A DNA stretch of 64,000 nucleotides from Methanobacterium sp. ERen5 (GCA_024167805.1 CP099988.1:496001-560000), one strand, 5' to 3'; shown: positions 10,133 through 19,692, counted from the first letter of the stretch. A program made the numbers and translations. The notes: generated from the letters alone by a model not told the origin.

Positions 10133-10220
10133 TTTATCACCTGAATATGTCCTTTAATTTATATTTTGAAACTTCAAATATTTCGTTGAATTATTTATGA
10201 GAATGTTCGGGATAATTCCC

Positions 10221-10502
10221 TCAGTACTTCCTGAATTTCTTTTTGATCCTGTCTTCAGGGCGGGAAACTATTATCCGACCATCTAAGTCAACAAGACCAC
10301 CTTCTGGCAGTGTGAACCTGAAGGTTGCCACTGCCTTTGGAATGGTTTTTTCAGATCCATCTGAAACTTCCACCAGAATGGTGTTCCTTGTTTCGTCAAT
10401 AACTTGTCCCTTTATACCTGTGAGACCTGTGTGCTGACTGTTTACAACCTCAACACTGAGCCCCACAAGTTCGTGTCGGAATATGTTTTGTGGAGTTATC
10501 AT
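10221..10502 (-). CDS. rnp1: RNase P protein component 1 (Rpp29/Pop4 homologue)
   Basis: 93 residues. Protein subunit of archaeal RNase P, which trims tRNA 5' ends. The Sm-like barrel is shown by HTGLTGIKGQVIDETRNTILVE (about 24-45) and the IPKAVATFRFTLPEGGLVDLDGRIIVSRPEDR tail typical of Rpp29. Standard place in archaeal S10 operons between eIF1 and rps17. Confidence 0.94.
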   Translation of the reverse strand: MITPQNIFRHELVGLSVEVVNSQHTGLTGIKGQVIDETRNTILVEVSDGSEKTIPKAVATFRFTLPEGGLVDLDGRIIVSRPEDRIKKKFRKY

Positions 10503-10551
10503 AAGCCACCATAATGAATTCCAGGGTTATCATCAAACAAATGTTCGATGA

Positions 10552-10887
10552 TTACCTTCTTTTCCTTCCCCTGTCATCCCTATCTCTAATTTCTATGGTG
10601 TCGGATGAAAAGCCCAGTTCAGCCAGAACTTCCTTGACCCTTCGTTTATGGTCTCCTTGGAGTTCTATCTGGCCTTTCTTAGCAGTTCCCCCACAGGCAC
10701 ATTTAGCCTTGAGTTCCTTAGTAAGTTCCCTAATATCAATATCGTGTTCATCAATCCCCTCAACTATGGTCATAAGTTTTCCGAATCTTCGTCTAACTGT
10801 ATAGACCTTAACTTTTTGGATTTCTCTGGCTATCTCCTCGCAGACGCAAAGTTCTTCAGGAAGACCGCATATCTCACAGACTTTCAT
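10552..10887 (-). CDS. Translation initiation factor SUI1/eIF1 homologue (extended N-terminus)
   Basis: 111 residues. The SUI1 fold is seen in [37 protein letters not shown] (about 36-72) and [20 protein letters not shown]. In archaea aIF1 works with aIF1A and aIF2 to keep start-codon selection strict. The N-terminus carries [13 protein letters not shown], four cysteines that look like a small zinc ribbon. Between rpl29 and rnp1, the normal archaeal order. Confidence 0.93.
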   Translation of the reverse strand: MKVCEICGLPEELCVCEEIAREIQKVKVYTVRRRFGKLMTIVEGIDEHDIDIRELTKELKAKCACGGTAKKGQIELQGDHKRRVKEVLAELGFSSDTIEIRDRDDRGRKRR

Positions 10888-10892
10888 CGATT

Positions 10893-11099
10893 TTATTTCT
10901 CCTGCTGTTTTTCATTCATTATGGTAAGGACACGTGCTATTGTTCGTTTAAGTTCCTTAATCTTACCCGGATTTTCATAAACTCCTGCAGCTGCACTTTT
11001 TGAAATATTCTTAGAGTGTTCTGCTTTGAGTTCATCCAGTTTTTTCTGGATCTCATCGATCTCCATTGCCCGTATTTCCTTGCTTCTTAATATTACCAT
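10893..11099 (-). CDS. rpl29: 50S ribosomal protein L29
   Basis: 68-residue helical hairpin protein at the exit tunnel. Begins [27 protein letters not shown] and has the L29 signature [22 protein letters not shown]. Five bases before the eIF1 start, 48 bases after rps3. Confidence 0.95.
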   Translation of the reverse strand: MVILRSKEIRAMEIDEIQKKLDELKAEHSKNISKSAAAGVYENPGKIKELKRTIARVLTIMNEKQQEK

Positions 11100-11147
11100 T
11101 TCTCTACATCCTTTTATAACTTGTGATAATTTTACACAGATTATATT

Positions 11148-12035
11148 TTATTCTGATTTATCGGCTTTATCAGCGTTTTCTTCAGTTTCCGGAACTTCCT
11201 CAGCGGCAGATTCATCAGCAGCTTCTTCTTCCTTAGGAGCTTCTTTTGCTGGTGTTTCTTCTTCTTCGGTTGCTTCTTCAATTGCCTCGGTTATTTCTTC
11301 CACAGCTTCTTCAACATCTTCAACAATTTCTTCGATGATCTCTGCTGCCTCTTCCACAATTTCTTCAACAACGCTTTCCACTGTTTCAGGTTTTTCTGGT
11401 GCTGCTTCTACTTCAACATTTTCAGGTTCTGGTTTTTCAACCTCGATCTGGAGAATGTCAACTTTATCAGGTAAAACAACATCCGGTGGCATTATGCGAA
11501 CGTTAATTCCAAGCACACCAGGTTTGAGTTGTACTGTAGCAAATCCATGCCTCACGAATCTGATTGATGGTTCACCACATTTTTTGATGTATCCATCTGA
11601 GAACTTAGCACATGCGCTTCTGGAACCCCTTATTTTACCAGATATTGTGACTTCAACACCCTGGGCTCCTGCTCCCATGATTCTTCTGAGTGCTGTGTAA
11701 GCAACTCTTCTGAAGTGCATTCCCCTCTGGAGCATGGCTGCTATTTTGTGTGCCATGATCTTTGGGTTTAGCTCTGGTACATCCACTTCTTTAACTTCTA
11801 CCTGTGGATTTTCAAGTCCATAGCCAGTTTTTAAGTTTTGGGTGATGCTTCTGACAGTTTTTCCGCCCCTACCTATTACCATTCCTGGTCTTTCAGCGTA
11901 GACAACTACCATGGTACCTAAAGGAGTTACCTGAATTTCCATTCCACCGTAACCTGCCCTTTCAAGTTCGTTTTCTAGGTATTCATCTATTCGTGTTCTT
12001 TTTAGTCCTTCTGTTACGAAATCCTTTTCAATCAT
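11148..12035 (-). CDS. rps3: 30S ribosomal protein S3 with long acidic C-terminal tail
   Basis: 295 residues from the ATG at 12035 (MIEKDFVTEGLKRTRIDEYL). The open frame upstream to 12122 overlaps rpl22 and lacks family similarity. The KH domain holds GRGGKTVRSITQNL (about 55-68) and the S3 C-terminal domain ends near LPDKVDILQIEVEKP. From about residue 198 a roughly 98-residue tail follows, dominated by Glu, Ala and Val with some Pro. S3 lines the mRNA entry channel. The tail is unusually long and acidic for an RNA-binding protein. Confidence 0.95.
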   Translation of the reverse strand: MIEKDFVTEGLKRTRIDEYLENELERAGYGGMEIQVTPLGTMVVVYAERPGMVIGRGGKTVRSITQNLKTGYGLENPQVEVKEVDVPELNPKIMAHKIAAMLQRGMHFRRVAYTALRRIMGAGAQGVEVTISGKIRGSRSACAKFSDGYIKKCGEPSIRFVRHGFATVQLKPGVLGINVRIMPPDVVLPDKVDILQIEVEKPEPENVEVEAAPEKPETVESVVEEIVEEAAEIIEEIVEDVEEAVEEITEAIEEATEEEETPAKEAPKEEEAADESAAEEVPETEENADKADKSE

Positions 12036-12040
12036 TGGAT

Positions 12041-12502
12041 CTATGCCTCCCCTAGAACTACTTGTATGTGGGTTGTTGGTGTGTTGAAAGGACTTGCCCT
12101 TCCAAATGCCCTTGCAGTCCATCCCCTTACGATGTAACCGCGGTGGCTGGATATGTGCACAATTTTAAGGTCTTCTGTTTCTAGTCCTTTGTACTCTGCG
12201 TTGGCTTCTGCGTTGTCCAGTACCTGCAGTATTTGTGTTGCTGCTTTGACTGGGTAACGACCTGTTGGCCATCCTTTAAGTCCTTTTCTGTGTCCTACTT
12301 TTTTATTATGTCTCTTAAATGGTACAGGTGTTTCCTTTCTGATAACTGCTTCAAGGAATTCTCTAGCATCATCAAGGTACATTCCCCTTATGGTACGGCA
12401 GATTTCGACAGAATGCTTTGGGGAAATTTTAAGAGCTTTCCCTGCAGCCTTTGCTGTTTTTCCATCGTACTCATCTTGATAAGCGTATTGAATTTTCGCC
12501 AT
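12041..12502 (-). CDS. rpl22: 50S ribosomal protein L22
   Basis: 153 residues, archaeal/eukaryal L22 (L17e) type. Recognised by [20 protein letters not shown] (about 23-42), the basic [21 protein letters not shown] loop, and [23 protein letters not shown]. Its long hairpin lines the exit tunnel (family knowledge). Between rps19 and rps3. Confidence 0.96.
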   Translation of the reverse strand: MAKIQYAYQDEYDGKTAKAAGKALKISPKHSVEICRTIRGMYLDDAREFLEAVIRKETPVPFKRHNKKVGHRKGLKGWPTGRYPVKAATQILQVLDNAEANAEYKGLETEDLKIVHISSHRGYIVRGWTARAFGRASPFNTPTTHIQVVLGEA

Positions 12503-12514
12503 TGTAATTTCTCC

Positions 12515-12928
12515 TTATTTAAGCGGCACGAACATGGATGATCTTGTTGCACCCATACCTGGATCCCCGTGCTGAACCCTCTGTCTTGTGATTGCAAATT
12601 CACCGAAGTAACATCCGATCATTTCTGGCTGGATTGTTACATCGACAAATTCTTTTCCACTGTATATTCCGAAGGTCATTCCAACCATTTCTGGAAGTAC
12701 TATCATATCCCTACAATGGGTTTTGATGATCTGTGGCCTTCCATCCTTACGTGGTCCTTCTTTTTTGATCTTTCTAATCTTCTCTAGAACCTTTTTCTGC
12801 CTAGGTAAAAATCCTCTTTTGAGGGATCTTCTCTGCCTGGATGGTAACAACTGTATGACATCATCCAATGGCATGTCCTGCAGTTCTTCTAGACTGTAAC
12901 CGCGATAACTAAATACTTTTCTTGCCAA
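12515..12928 (-). CDS. rps19: 30S ribosomal protein S19
   Basis: 137 residues, long archaeal S19 (S15e) form. Motifs: [39 protein letters not shown], and the C-terminal [20 protein letters not shown], ending [11 protein letters not shown]. Forms part of the small-subunit head. Between rpl2 and rpl22. Confidence 0.97.
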   Translation of the reverse strand: MARKVFSYRGYSLEELQDMPLDDVIQLLPSRQRRSLKRGFLPRQKKVLEKIRKIKKEGPRKDGRPQIIKTHCRDMIVLPEMVGMTFGIYSGKEFVDVTIQPEMIGCYFGEFAITRQRVQHGDPGMGATRSSMFVPLK

Positions 12929-12979
12929 GTAGTCTCCTCCTAATCAGTTTATATTCCGCATATTTTAGTAATTTAAGAA

Positions 12980-13705
12980 TTATCTCCTTCTACCGGTTCT
13001 GCTAGCTGCTATAGAACCGACCTTCCTTCCTGCTGGTGCATGTCTTGATACGGTAGTTGGCCTACCTGGGTGCTGTCTGTTACCTCCACCATGAGGGTGG
13101 TCTACAGCGTTCATTGCAACTCCCCTAACACTGACATTCTTTTTACCCTTGGCTTTGAGGGCATAATACCGGTTTCCTGCTTTGAGGTACGGTTTTTCTT
13201 TTCTTCCTCCACCTGCAACAACACCTACGGTTGCTCTGCAGCAGGGGTTGAATGCCTTCAATTCACCAGACGGTAGTTCAACAATTGCCTTACCAACATC
13301 ATGTGTAATTAAAGAAGCGTAAGTTCCTGATGACCTGACGAATCTTCCGCCGTCACCTGGATGTTTTTCTAAGTTGTAAAGTGGTGTTCCTTCAGGAATT
13401 TCTCCGAGTGGTAATGAGTTTCCAGGACTGATTGGTGCTGAAATTCCGCATGCCACTTCATCGGCAATTTGTATTCCTTCAGGAGCTAAAATAAGATTTT
13501 CTTCTCCATTTTCGAATTTTACAAGGGCCACAGGAGCTGTTCTACCAGGGTCGTGGATGATGTCCACAACTTTTCCCTTGAGGCTGCCTTCTTTCTCTAC
13601 ATCATCATAGGATCTGTAGGAAATTTTTCCCCTGAATCTGTGTGATGCACTCTTGTAAGTAGGAGTTCCTCTTCCTCTTCTTTGGATTATTAAACGTTTT
13701 CCCAT
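12980..13705 (-). CDS. rpl2: 50S ribosomal protein L2
   Basis: 241 residues. Contains the invariant L2 segment [18 protein letters not shown] near residues 198-215, with the histidine needed for peptidyl-transferase assembly, and [21 protein letters not shown] at the start. 37 bases after rpl23, 51 bases before rps19. Confidence 0.97.
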   Translation of the reverse strand: MGKRLIIQRRGRGTPTYKSASHRFRGKISYRSYDDVEKEGSLKGKVVDIIHDPGRTAPVALVKFENGEENLILAPEGIQIADEVACGISAPISPGNSLPLGEIPEGTPLYNLEKHPGDGGRFVRSSGTYASLITHDVGKAIVELPSGELKAFNPCCRATVGVVAGGGRKEKPYLKAGNRYYALKAKGKKNVSVRGVAMNAVDHPHGGGNRQHPGRPTTVSRHAPAGRKVGSIAASRTGRRR

Positions 13706-13742
13706 TTTATTTCCTCCATCGTGGGTATGATTTTACAAGAGC

Positions 13743-14000
13743 TTAGAATACTCCCATCTTAACTGCTATATCCTCTGCACTGTTATCTTCAGACAGTTTG
13801 ATGTAAGCAAGTTTTTGTCCGTTTAAGATCTGGGTGTTGACCCTCATGACCTTGACATCGTAAAGACTTTCAAATGCAGATTTTATCTGAGTCTTATTGG
13901 CAGTTCTTAGAACTACAAAGGTCAGCTCGTTTTTCTGATCAATGGAGTTCATGCTCTTTTCTGTTAGATGTGGTTTAATTAGTACTTTGTAAGCATCCAT
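13743..14000 (-). CDS. rpl23: 50S ribosomal protein L23
   Basis: 85 residues from ATG 14000 (MDAYKVLIKPHLTEKSM). A GTG two codons upstream (14006) is also open, but the GAGGGGA site is better spaced for the ATG. L23 marks: PHLTEKS and LYDVKVMRVNTQILNGQKLAYIKL. Forms the docking site for SRP and other factors at the tunnel exit (family knowledge). Confidence 0.95.
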   Translation of the reverse strand: MDAYKVLIKPHLTEKSMNSIDQKNELTFVVLRTANKTQIKSAFESLYDVKVMRVNTQILNGQKLAYIKLSEDNSAEDIAVKMGVF

Positions 14001-14019
14001 TTTCACTATCCCCTCTTAA

Positions 14020-14802
14020 TTATTTGAAAAGTTCTCCTAACTTTTCTACAGCTGATTTTGTGTAAATGGTGAGTCTGCCAGGAAGAGTTCCAGGAGCCAG
14101 GAGTTCTGCATTGAGATGGTTTACAACAACCACATCGACACCGGCATGGTTTCTTGCTCCGAGGCTTATGCCTTTATCTTCCGCAACAACTAATAATGGG
14201 CCCTTGGATCTTTTGTATTTCCTGCCCCTCATTTTACCTCTTCCAGCCCTTATTGTTCGGCCTGCTTTGGCTCTGCAAACATCGTCCAGTAGTCCGAGTT
14301 TCGCGAATATTTCACGAGTGTCCTTGGTCCTCTTGACTGTTTCGAGTTCATCGTCAACAACGAATGGTACCTGATCCAGGTTCTGGATTTTGTGTCCCCT
14401 TGCTTCAACAATTTCTCTGTTGGCTGTTGCAGCAACTGCGGACCTTATTGCCAGTCTCCTTTCTTTTCTGTTGATCTTTTCGTGTATGATCCTCTCGGTT
14501 TTAGGTGGGTGAGCCTTTCTACCTCCAGTTGCCTGGGGTATGAATGCTGCCTTAGAACCTGCAGGGTGTCTTGAACCTTTGACACGTGGAACCATAGCTG
14601 CACCTCGGCCTGAACCGAAGGATTTTGCTGTTGTTCTTTTACCTGCCATTGGATCTGTTCCCCATGGCTGTATTCTGGCTGTTTGTGATGATATAACAGC
14701 TCTTTTTATGAGGTCTGGTCGGTAGACTTCCGTGAATATTTCAGGAAGTTCAATCTCATCGACGACTTCGCCTTCCAATGAATAAACTTTGATCTTCTCC
14801 AT
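14020..14802 (-). CDS. rpl4: 50S ribosomal protein L4 (L4e type)
   Basis: 260 residues from ATG 14802 ([20 protein letters not shown]). The frame extends upstream to a GTG at 14811, but AGTGATT is placed for the ATG. The tunnel-loop region has [20 protein letters not shown] then [13 protein letters not shown] second conserved block is [20 protein letters not shown]. Between rpl3 and rpl23. Confidence 0.96.
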   Translation of the reverse strand: MEKIKVYSLEGEVVDEIELPEIFTEVYRPDLIKRAVISSQTARIQPWGTDPMAGKRTTAKSFGSGRGAAMVPRVKGSRHPAGSKAAFIPQATGGRKAHPPKTERIIHEKINRKERRLAIRSAVAATANREIVEARGHKIQNLDQVPFVVDDELETVKRTKDTREIFAKLGLLDDVCRAKAGRTIRAGRGKMRGRKYKRSKGPLLVVAEDKGISLGARNHAGVDVVVVNHLNAELLAPGTLPGRLTIYTKSAVEKLGELFK

Positions 14803-14823
14803 GTAAATCACTCTTTAATAAGT

Positions 14824-15837
14824 TTAAACTCCCTGTTTAGAAGCTGTGCTAATGTGTGTTATTTCAGGTGCGTCGTTATGTTTGCCTATAGGTCTAACAG
14901 CTTTTCTGAGAATTACGAGTCTTTTTGATGGTCCTGGTATTGAACCTTTGATCATTACATAGCCGTTTTTAATTAGACCGTACTTAACAAATCCACCCTT
15001 TGGATTAACTTCATCAACCTGAGACTCGTCTGCAATCCTAAGGATCTTCTTGTTGAATTCTGTCCTTTTATGGTAACCCATCTGACCAGCCATTGCAACT
15101 GTCCACATGGTTCTTGCAGGTGTCCATGGTCCTATTGAACCAACGTGCCTTGCTTTACTACTTCTTGCTGCTTTACCGTACTGTATCCTGACACCGAACC
15201 TTTTAACAGGTCCTTGGAAGCCTTTACCCTTGGTGACGGCTATGGTGTCAACATGTTCACCGTCTGAAAAAGAGTCTGCAGGGTTTACTTCCTTACCCAG
15301 TAAGCTGCGGGCAAATTCGAATTTATCTTCGACTGATTTGCCACCAATTCCACATTCAATAATTTCTGGTTTTTTCTTTGGAATTCCACTTGCGAGTCTT
15401 GGTTTAGTGTGTATAAGCACCCTAATATCTTCAACTTCATCAAGCTTTTCCTTCATTTCATCGAGTTTTGCCTCAACATCGTAGTCCTTTGGAAGTGTTA
15501 TCTTCCTTGTTAAGTCCTCATCGAGGTCTTTTGCCATAACATCGTTCAATGTCTTGAGTCCACGTGTGTCCTTTCTATAGGCACGTACACCCATGACAAC
15601 TACAGGTGGTGTTTCCAGTATAGTTACTGGGGATGATACTTCCATTCCAGATGTAGGTGAGTTTTTAACGTTGTCTAGCATTGTTACATGGGTCATTCCC
15701 ACTTTGTAGCCTGGAAAACCTAAGAGACAAGATTCTTCGGTTTCTGGCCATGACCTTACTTTTGGTGTTTCTTTGGCTGCTCTTTTCCTAGGACTAAAGG
15801 CCATAGATCCACTTCTTGGTTGGTGATGTCTAGTCAT
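14824..15837 (-). CDS. rpl3: 50S ribosomal protein L3
   Basis: 337 residues. Archaeal L3 with the start MTRHHQPRSGSMAFSPRKRA, the DTIAVTKGKGFQGPVKRFGV block (about 209-228) and GQMGYHKRTEFNKKIL. Reaches the peptidyl-transferase centre. First ribosomal protein of the operon, 168 bases downstream of the SPOUT methyltransferase. That gap contains four degenerate repeats. Confidence 0.97.
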   Translation of the reverse strand: MTRHHQPRSGSMAFSPRKRAAKETPKVRSWPETEESCLLGFPGYKVGMTHVTMLDNVKNSPTSGMEVSSPVTILETPPVVVMGVRAYRKDTRGLKTLNDVMAKDLDEDLTRKITLPKDYDVEAKLDEMKEKLDEVEDIRVLIHTKPRLASGIPKKKPEIIECGIGGKSVEDKFEFARSLLGKEVNPADSFSDGEHVDTIAVTKGKGFQGPVKRFGVRIQYGKAARSSKARHVGSIGPWTPARTMWTVAMAGQMGYHKRTEFNKKILRIADESQVDEVNPKGGFVKYGLIKNGYVMIKGSIPGPSKRLVILRKAVRPIGKHNDAPEITHISTASKQGV

Positions 15838-15900
15838 AATTTTACCTCCTTAAGTACAATTTTCCTATCAAATTCAAAGTATGAAATCTGGTTTAAACAA

Positions 15901-16043
15901 GTTAAACTCAGATAAAGTCGATAACTACGTCTGAAGAGTCAAACGCAGATAAATGTGAGTTAGCTATATCTATAACAAATTTAAACACAAATAAAGCTGA
16001 TCGATTTAATCAGTGTTTAAAAGCAAGTTAAATACAGATAAAG
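15901..16043 (-). repeat. Four degenerate 17-base repeats upstream of rpl3
   Basis: Copies in plus orientation: 15901-15917 GTTAAACTCAGATAAAG, 15938-15954 GTCAAACGCAGATAAAT, 15980-15996 TTTAAACACAAATAAAG, 16027-16043 GTTAAATACAGATAAAG. Start-to-start spacing is 37, 42 and 47 bases. The last copy lies within the 3' end of the SPOUT methyltransferase gene, the others in the gap before rpl3. In the sense direction they read CTTTATCTG-GTTTAAC. No known function; local duplication or a regulatory array are both possible. Confidence 0.5.
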
Positions 16044-16830
16044 TCGCTAAAACTGCTTCTTCAGTTCTCACAGTTTTGGTTCCCTGTTCAGGGACTGTGT
16101 TAACTTCGAGATCTATAATTTCTTTTTCATTCTGGTCAGAAATAAGTTCTTCAAGGCCAGAATAAGGACCACCAAACAAAATAGCTGTGTGTTTGGAACC
16201 CTTTAATTTAGTTTTTACTTCGTCTAAAACAGAAGTGATGGATGGTGCGTATCTTGAAGTGCCTATGACCAAATCAGGCCCAGGTTTCATCATCAATATA
16301 CTGTTGTACAGATCTTTGTTGGTTGCAAGAACCTTGTAACCCCAGTAGAAATCTGGTACATCTGGATCCAATATAATTTCCTTTCCAAGCTTTATAACTT
16401 TAAAGCTTAAAACTTTGTTCACGCTGAGTTTTTCTTTGCATAGCGCAAACTTATCGGCACCGATATCAACAACTGTGCCTTTTTTTGTCCGTTTTATTGT
16501 CAGTCCCTGTCTGTAATCACCCTCATGAAGTTCTCCAGTTGGGTGGTGAGGAGTTCTAAGTGGTGGGAGAATGCCCACGTTCCTAAGCTCCCTTGTTATA
16601 GGAAATACCTTCTTTCTAAGGTATTGAGGGGTGTTCATATAAGTGAGAACATCACTAATAAACTTAACCTCTGTTTCATCAGAATTATCGTTGTAAACGA
16701 CGATTCTATCAGCCCTAAATATTGCAGCAGATCTTCCAATCAGACCAATTTTATATGTTTTTATTCTTAAATCTTTCGTTTCAGATATTATTGATGCTGG
16801 AACGAAAATTGATAACCGCTTCTTTTCCAT
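16006..16830 (-). CDS. SPOUT-family RNA methyltransferase (DUF171/COG2106)
   Basis: 274 residues, the usual gene before rpl3 in archaea. The N-terminus KKRLSIFVPASIISETKDLR plus IGRSAAIFRADRIVVYND, and the RTPHHPTGELHEGDYRQGL segment (about 96-114), match the DUF171 family of SPOUT methyltransferases, proposed to methylate rRNA uridine. An OB-like insert lies in the middle. The C-terminal knotted part includes GTSRYAPSI and ILFGGPYSGLEEL. AAAGGT precedes the ATG. It probably heads the operon because a 600-base gap lies upstream. Confidence 0.85.
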   Translation of the reverse strand: MEKKRLSIFVPASIISETKDLRIKTYKIGLIGRSAAIFRADRIVVYNDNSDETEVKFISDVLTYMNTPQYLRKKVFPITRELRNVGILPPLRTPHHPTGELHEGDYRQGLTIKRTKKGTVVDIGADKFALCKEKLSVNKVLSFKVIKLGKEIILDPDVPDFYWGYKVLATNKDLYNSILMMKPGPDLVIGTSRYAPSITSVLDEVKTKLKGSKHTAILFGGPYSGLEELISDQNEKEIIDLEVNTVPEQGTKTVRTEEAVLATLSVFNLLLNTD

Positions 16831-17227
16831 CTTTTAACCTTTGTCTTCAATGCACATATAATATGAGGGGTGCTTATTTCTACTTATTTCAAACCCCGCA
16901 TACGATATTTAGCATGAATAACTCGAGTTGAGTTAGAAATTAAGCTAAATATCCCAGTTAAAAAACTTGTTTAATTCGGGATTGAATATAGTATGAAACT
17001 CTTTACATATATACTCATGTTTTTTAGAGTTTTATGCAACGAAAAATAAGAGATTTTTAATGGTATACCCTGAAAACTCGCCACAGTAATCTGTGGATGA
17101 ATACTTCAAAACTGGCATAAATATAAATTCCTCATAAATACTGTTTAACTAAACTTAACTTAAAATTATCTAAAAATCATGAGCCAGAACCCTAATTTTC
17201 TACCAAATTTTTAGGTACAAAACTCCC

Positions 17228-17240
17228 TATATAATATATA
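17228..17240 (+). promoter_or_regulatory. TATA-box-like sequence for a possible plus-strand RNA
   Basis: TATATAATATATA lies in the 607-base gap 16831-17437, where I found no coding sequence with a ribosome binding site. It would place a start near 17263-17268, upstream of the hairpin structure described next. The rest of the gap is AT-rich with nothing recognisable. AT-rich DNA makes chance TATA matches common. Confidence 0.3.
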
Positions 17241-17263
17241 ACTCATATGGATCTCCAACAAAA

Positions 17264-17433
17264 ATAGTATCGGGCTTAAAACAAAAACGTCATTATAATA
17301 ATATAGTGGGTATCATTCACTCAACTAGTTACTTAAAACTAATATGTTAAACCATGTCAGGTTACCAGCTGTGTCAAATGAACATACTCGTGTTCATTGA
17401 AATCCTAGTTTTTCCATGAGCTGGTCTTTTTTT
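17264..17433 (+). ncRNA. Candidate structured non-coding RNA
   Basis: Outer stem ACCAGCT (17364-17370) pairs with AGCTGGT (17419-17425). It encloses a perfect 8-base hairpin AATGAACA (17377-17384) / TGTTCATT (17391-17398) with a 6-base loop. A run of eight T (17426-17434 region) follows directly on the plus strand, like an archaeal oligo-T terminator. The neighbours on both sides are minus-strand genes, so the plus-strand T-run serves neither. No family recognised; the 5' end is a guess from the TATA-like site. Confidence 0.3.
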
Positions 17434-17437
17434 ACAA

Positions 17438-18186
17438 TTAATTCCTACTCCAAATGTAGGTTGCTATGGTTCCACCGTTGTGTGGCATGATTGCTTCGTC
17501 AACAAGTTTCAAGTAGGGGTAATGTTCTTCCATAAATTCCCTGTTTGCCCCAGGCTGTAGATGTTTTTCGTACTGATTTCCATAGACTTCTTCCTGCTCG
17601 TATTCATAGGGAATTGAAACCACTATGTGTTCACATTTATTTTCAGTTATGTAGCCGGATAGAAGATCCTTTGCTGTTTCAAGCTCGATATGTTCTAGTA
17701 CATCTCCAAAAATTATCAGATCGTAGTGTTCAAAATCAAAATCAACGATGTTGGAAACAAATATTCCATCATAGATCCTATCTAGTCCCAATTCTTGGAT
17801 GTTTTTGTTGTAAACATCAACCCCGTCTATGGTTTGGTAATCAAATGCCCTGAGCATTTTACCATAAATTCCCGAACCAAAACCCACATCTAAAATTTTA
17901 GCATCCTTCTTAACATGTTCAAGTATGTATTTCAAAACAGCAGCTTTACCTGCATCTGAACTCACACCCTAACACAATCAGGTGATAGAGTACGGTTTTC
18001 CAAGTTTTCAAGAATTTTCAGTTTCTCCACTAGAATACCATTCTCTTTAGTGAGATCTTCATTTTGAGTTTCAAGGTTCTTCAACTGGGAATTCAAATTC
18101 TGGTTTTCAATTTCCAAACTCCGAACCATTCCTGTTTTCCTCAGCTGATCCTTTAACATTTTCTTCAACACATCTTCAACCCCCAA
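17438..18186 (-). CDS. Class I SAM methyltransferase with N-terminal coiled coil (one apparent base loss)
   Basis: Two reading frames meet here. The first 74 codons (from 18186) encode a coiled coil (VRSLEIENQNLNSQLKNLET and on). The rest (from 17965) is a methyltransferase domain with motif I AKILDVGFGSGIYGK, acidic VDVYN, and LIIFGDVLEH. They overlap by four bases (GTGA), so they could be two coupled genes. Adding one G to the GGG at 17967-17969 joins them as 249 residues (..CVRGVSSDAGKAAV), which I favour given the same fault elsewhere. The substrate is unknown; the GT10 neighbour suggests surface glycan modification. Confidence 0.65.
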
Positions 18187-18290
18187 GCAACTAAAAACAA
18201 TTAAACCTTTGTTTGTTATTCTAACTATTCATATTGATCCAACTCTCATCCCCAGACTTGATCCTTGTGAAAATAATTTATTAGAGGAAT

Positions 18291-19385
18291 TTATGTTCTC
18301 TTGAATATTTTCTTCAGCTGGTTGATGATGGATTTTGAACTTTCTTGTTTCAGTTCTTTGCTCTGTATCTCGTTCATTATGATCCTGGTGAAATTTTCTT
18401 CACCGTATGGGTATATTCCATCGCTCAACACAAATTCTTCAATTGCACTAATACGATTCATATACTCTTCCCGGGACATATTTTTGATATAATCATAGAG
18501 TTCAGGGTAAGAATCAAACTCTCGTTTATCTATGAAGGTTTCAGGTGGTATGAAATCTTTGATTTTGGGTTCTCCCCAGTAAATAGGTATGCAGCCCGCA
18601 AAAAATGAGTCAAAGATCTTTTCTGTCAAGTACCCTGGAATGTCCCTTGCATTCTCATAGCAAATGGAAAATTTGTAATCCTTAAGGGTTTCAATCTTAG
18701 AATCAACAGAACCCCTGTAGGAAATGTATGGATCTTCCTTTGGTCTGGCATTTCTTCGTTTGATACCCTCCTCTGATGACCAGTGGGTGGAAAGTGTTTC
18801 ATATGCCTGTTCATCCCAACCATAACCATATAGATCAAAGTCTTCAGGATGATACCTTTCAAACCAACGCAGAGCTTCCAACCTTGCTGAATACAATTCC
18901 AATGGATGATAATTAAATTTGTTAGAAGCAACCATGGCACACAACTTGTTCTTCTTATCCACATCGAAATCGTTAGTTTTTAAAACCTTTATTGGAAAGT
19001 AGTACTGGAATATTTTCTTGTTATCAACCATTTCATAATTCCAAGTGAAAACTTTCTTGAAATATTTGTAGTTAGATTTATCCCAGTTCCTTGGCATTAC
19101 AATCTCAGATTCATAAATAAACAAGTACAAATTATCATGTCCAGCTTCAACAAGCTGTTTAAAATATAAGTTATTCTCCTTTGGGAAATCAAAGAAAAAT
19201 ATCTTGTCGTAACTTTCAAGGGGATTGGTATCAATGGTAGATATATTTATACCAGCATCCACAGCAGTTTTAAAAAGATATACAAAGGGATAGGTTAAAT
19301 TGTCTCCAACTGTGTGTGCAGATGGATCTTCGAACATTCTATTTTTATTACAGTTTTCATAATAATTGTAAAATCCCACATTCAC
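18291..19385 (-). CDS. Glycosyltransferase family 10 (alpha-1,3-fucosyltransferase-like)
   Basis: 364 residues. The C-terminal GT10 signature is clear: FSICYENARDIPGYLTEKIF then DSFFAGCIPIYWGEPKI, the family's donor-nucleotide site. The N-terminal part resembles the acceptor-binding domain (FFFDFPKENN, MPRNW). Probably transfers fucose or a related deoxysugar from a GDP-sugar to a surface glycan; the exact donor cannot be told. The frame is open to GTG 19394, but the AGGAGT site (19392-19397) overlaps that codon and is spaced for GTG 19385. No transmembrane segment seen. Confidence 0.82.
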   Translation of the reverse strand: MNVGFYNYYENCNKNRMFEDPSAHTVGDNLTYPFVYLFKTAVDAGINISTIDTNPLESYDKIFFFDFPKENNLYFKQLVEAGHDNLYLFIYESEIVMPRNWDKSNYKYFKKVFTWNYEMVDNKKIFQYYFPIKVLKTNDFDVDKKNKLCAMVASNKFNYHPLELYSARLEALRWFERYHPEDFDLYGYGWDEQAYETLSTHWSSEEGIKRRNARPKEDPYISYRGSVDSKIETLKDYKFSICYENARDIPGYLTEKIFDSFFAGCIPIYWGEPKIKDFIPPETFIDKREFDSYPELYDYIKNMSREEYMNRISAIEEFVLSDGIYPYGEENFTRIIMNEIQSKELKQESSKSIINQLKKIFKRT

Positions 19386-19692
19386 GACTAACACTCCTAA
19401 TCTATTTCAGGCCATGAAACCAAATTCAGATTTAAGTTCTTAAGTGCTGATTTGATACTGAAATAGGATATATCTTTCGCTGTTTCAAACAGTGCCCCTC
19501 CAGAATTAAATAGTACAAATTTTGTTGATACAAACAAAAAAACCAGGCAATTGGATGATGGTTACTGTTAGAAAATTGAGTGGAGATCAAATTCGTTTAG
19601 GATAGAAATTTGAAGCTAAAAAAAGTAGGAATTAAATATGTGGTTCCAATTTTTAGGGTGTTGGATACAATATCTTCCAAATAAATTAATAT

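Noticed and set aside
11026..11700. Plus-strand 224-codon Ser/Ala-rich open frame
   Set aside because: It is the antisense of the S3 acidic tail: Glu codons read as Ser/Phe on the other strand. No ribosome binding site; low-complexity shadow.
16855..16865. CATATTATATG as TATA box of the SPOUT methyltransferase-ribosomal operon
   Set aside because: The implied transcript start would fall at or after the AAAGGT ribosome binding site, so it cannot drive that gene as read.
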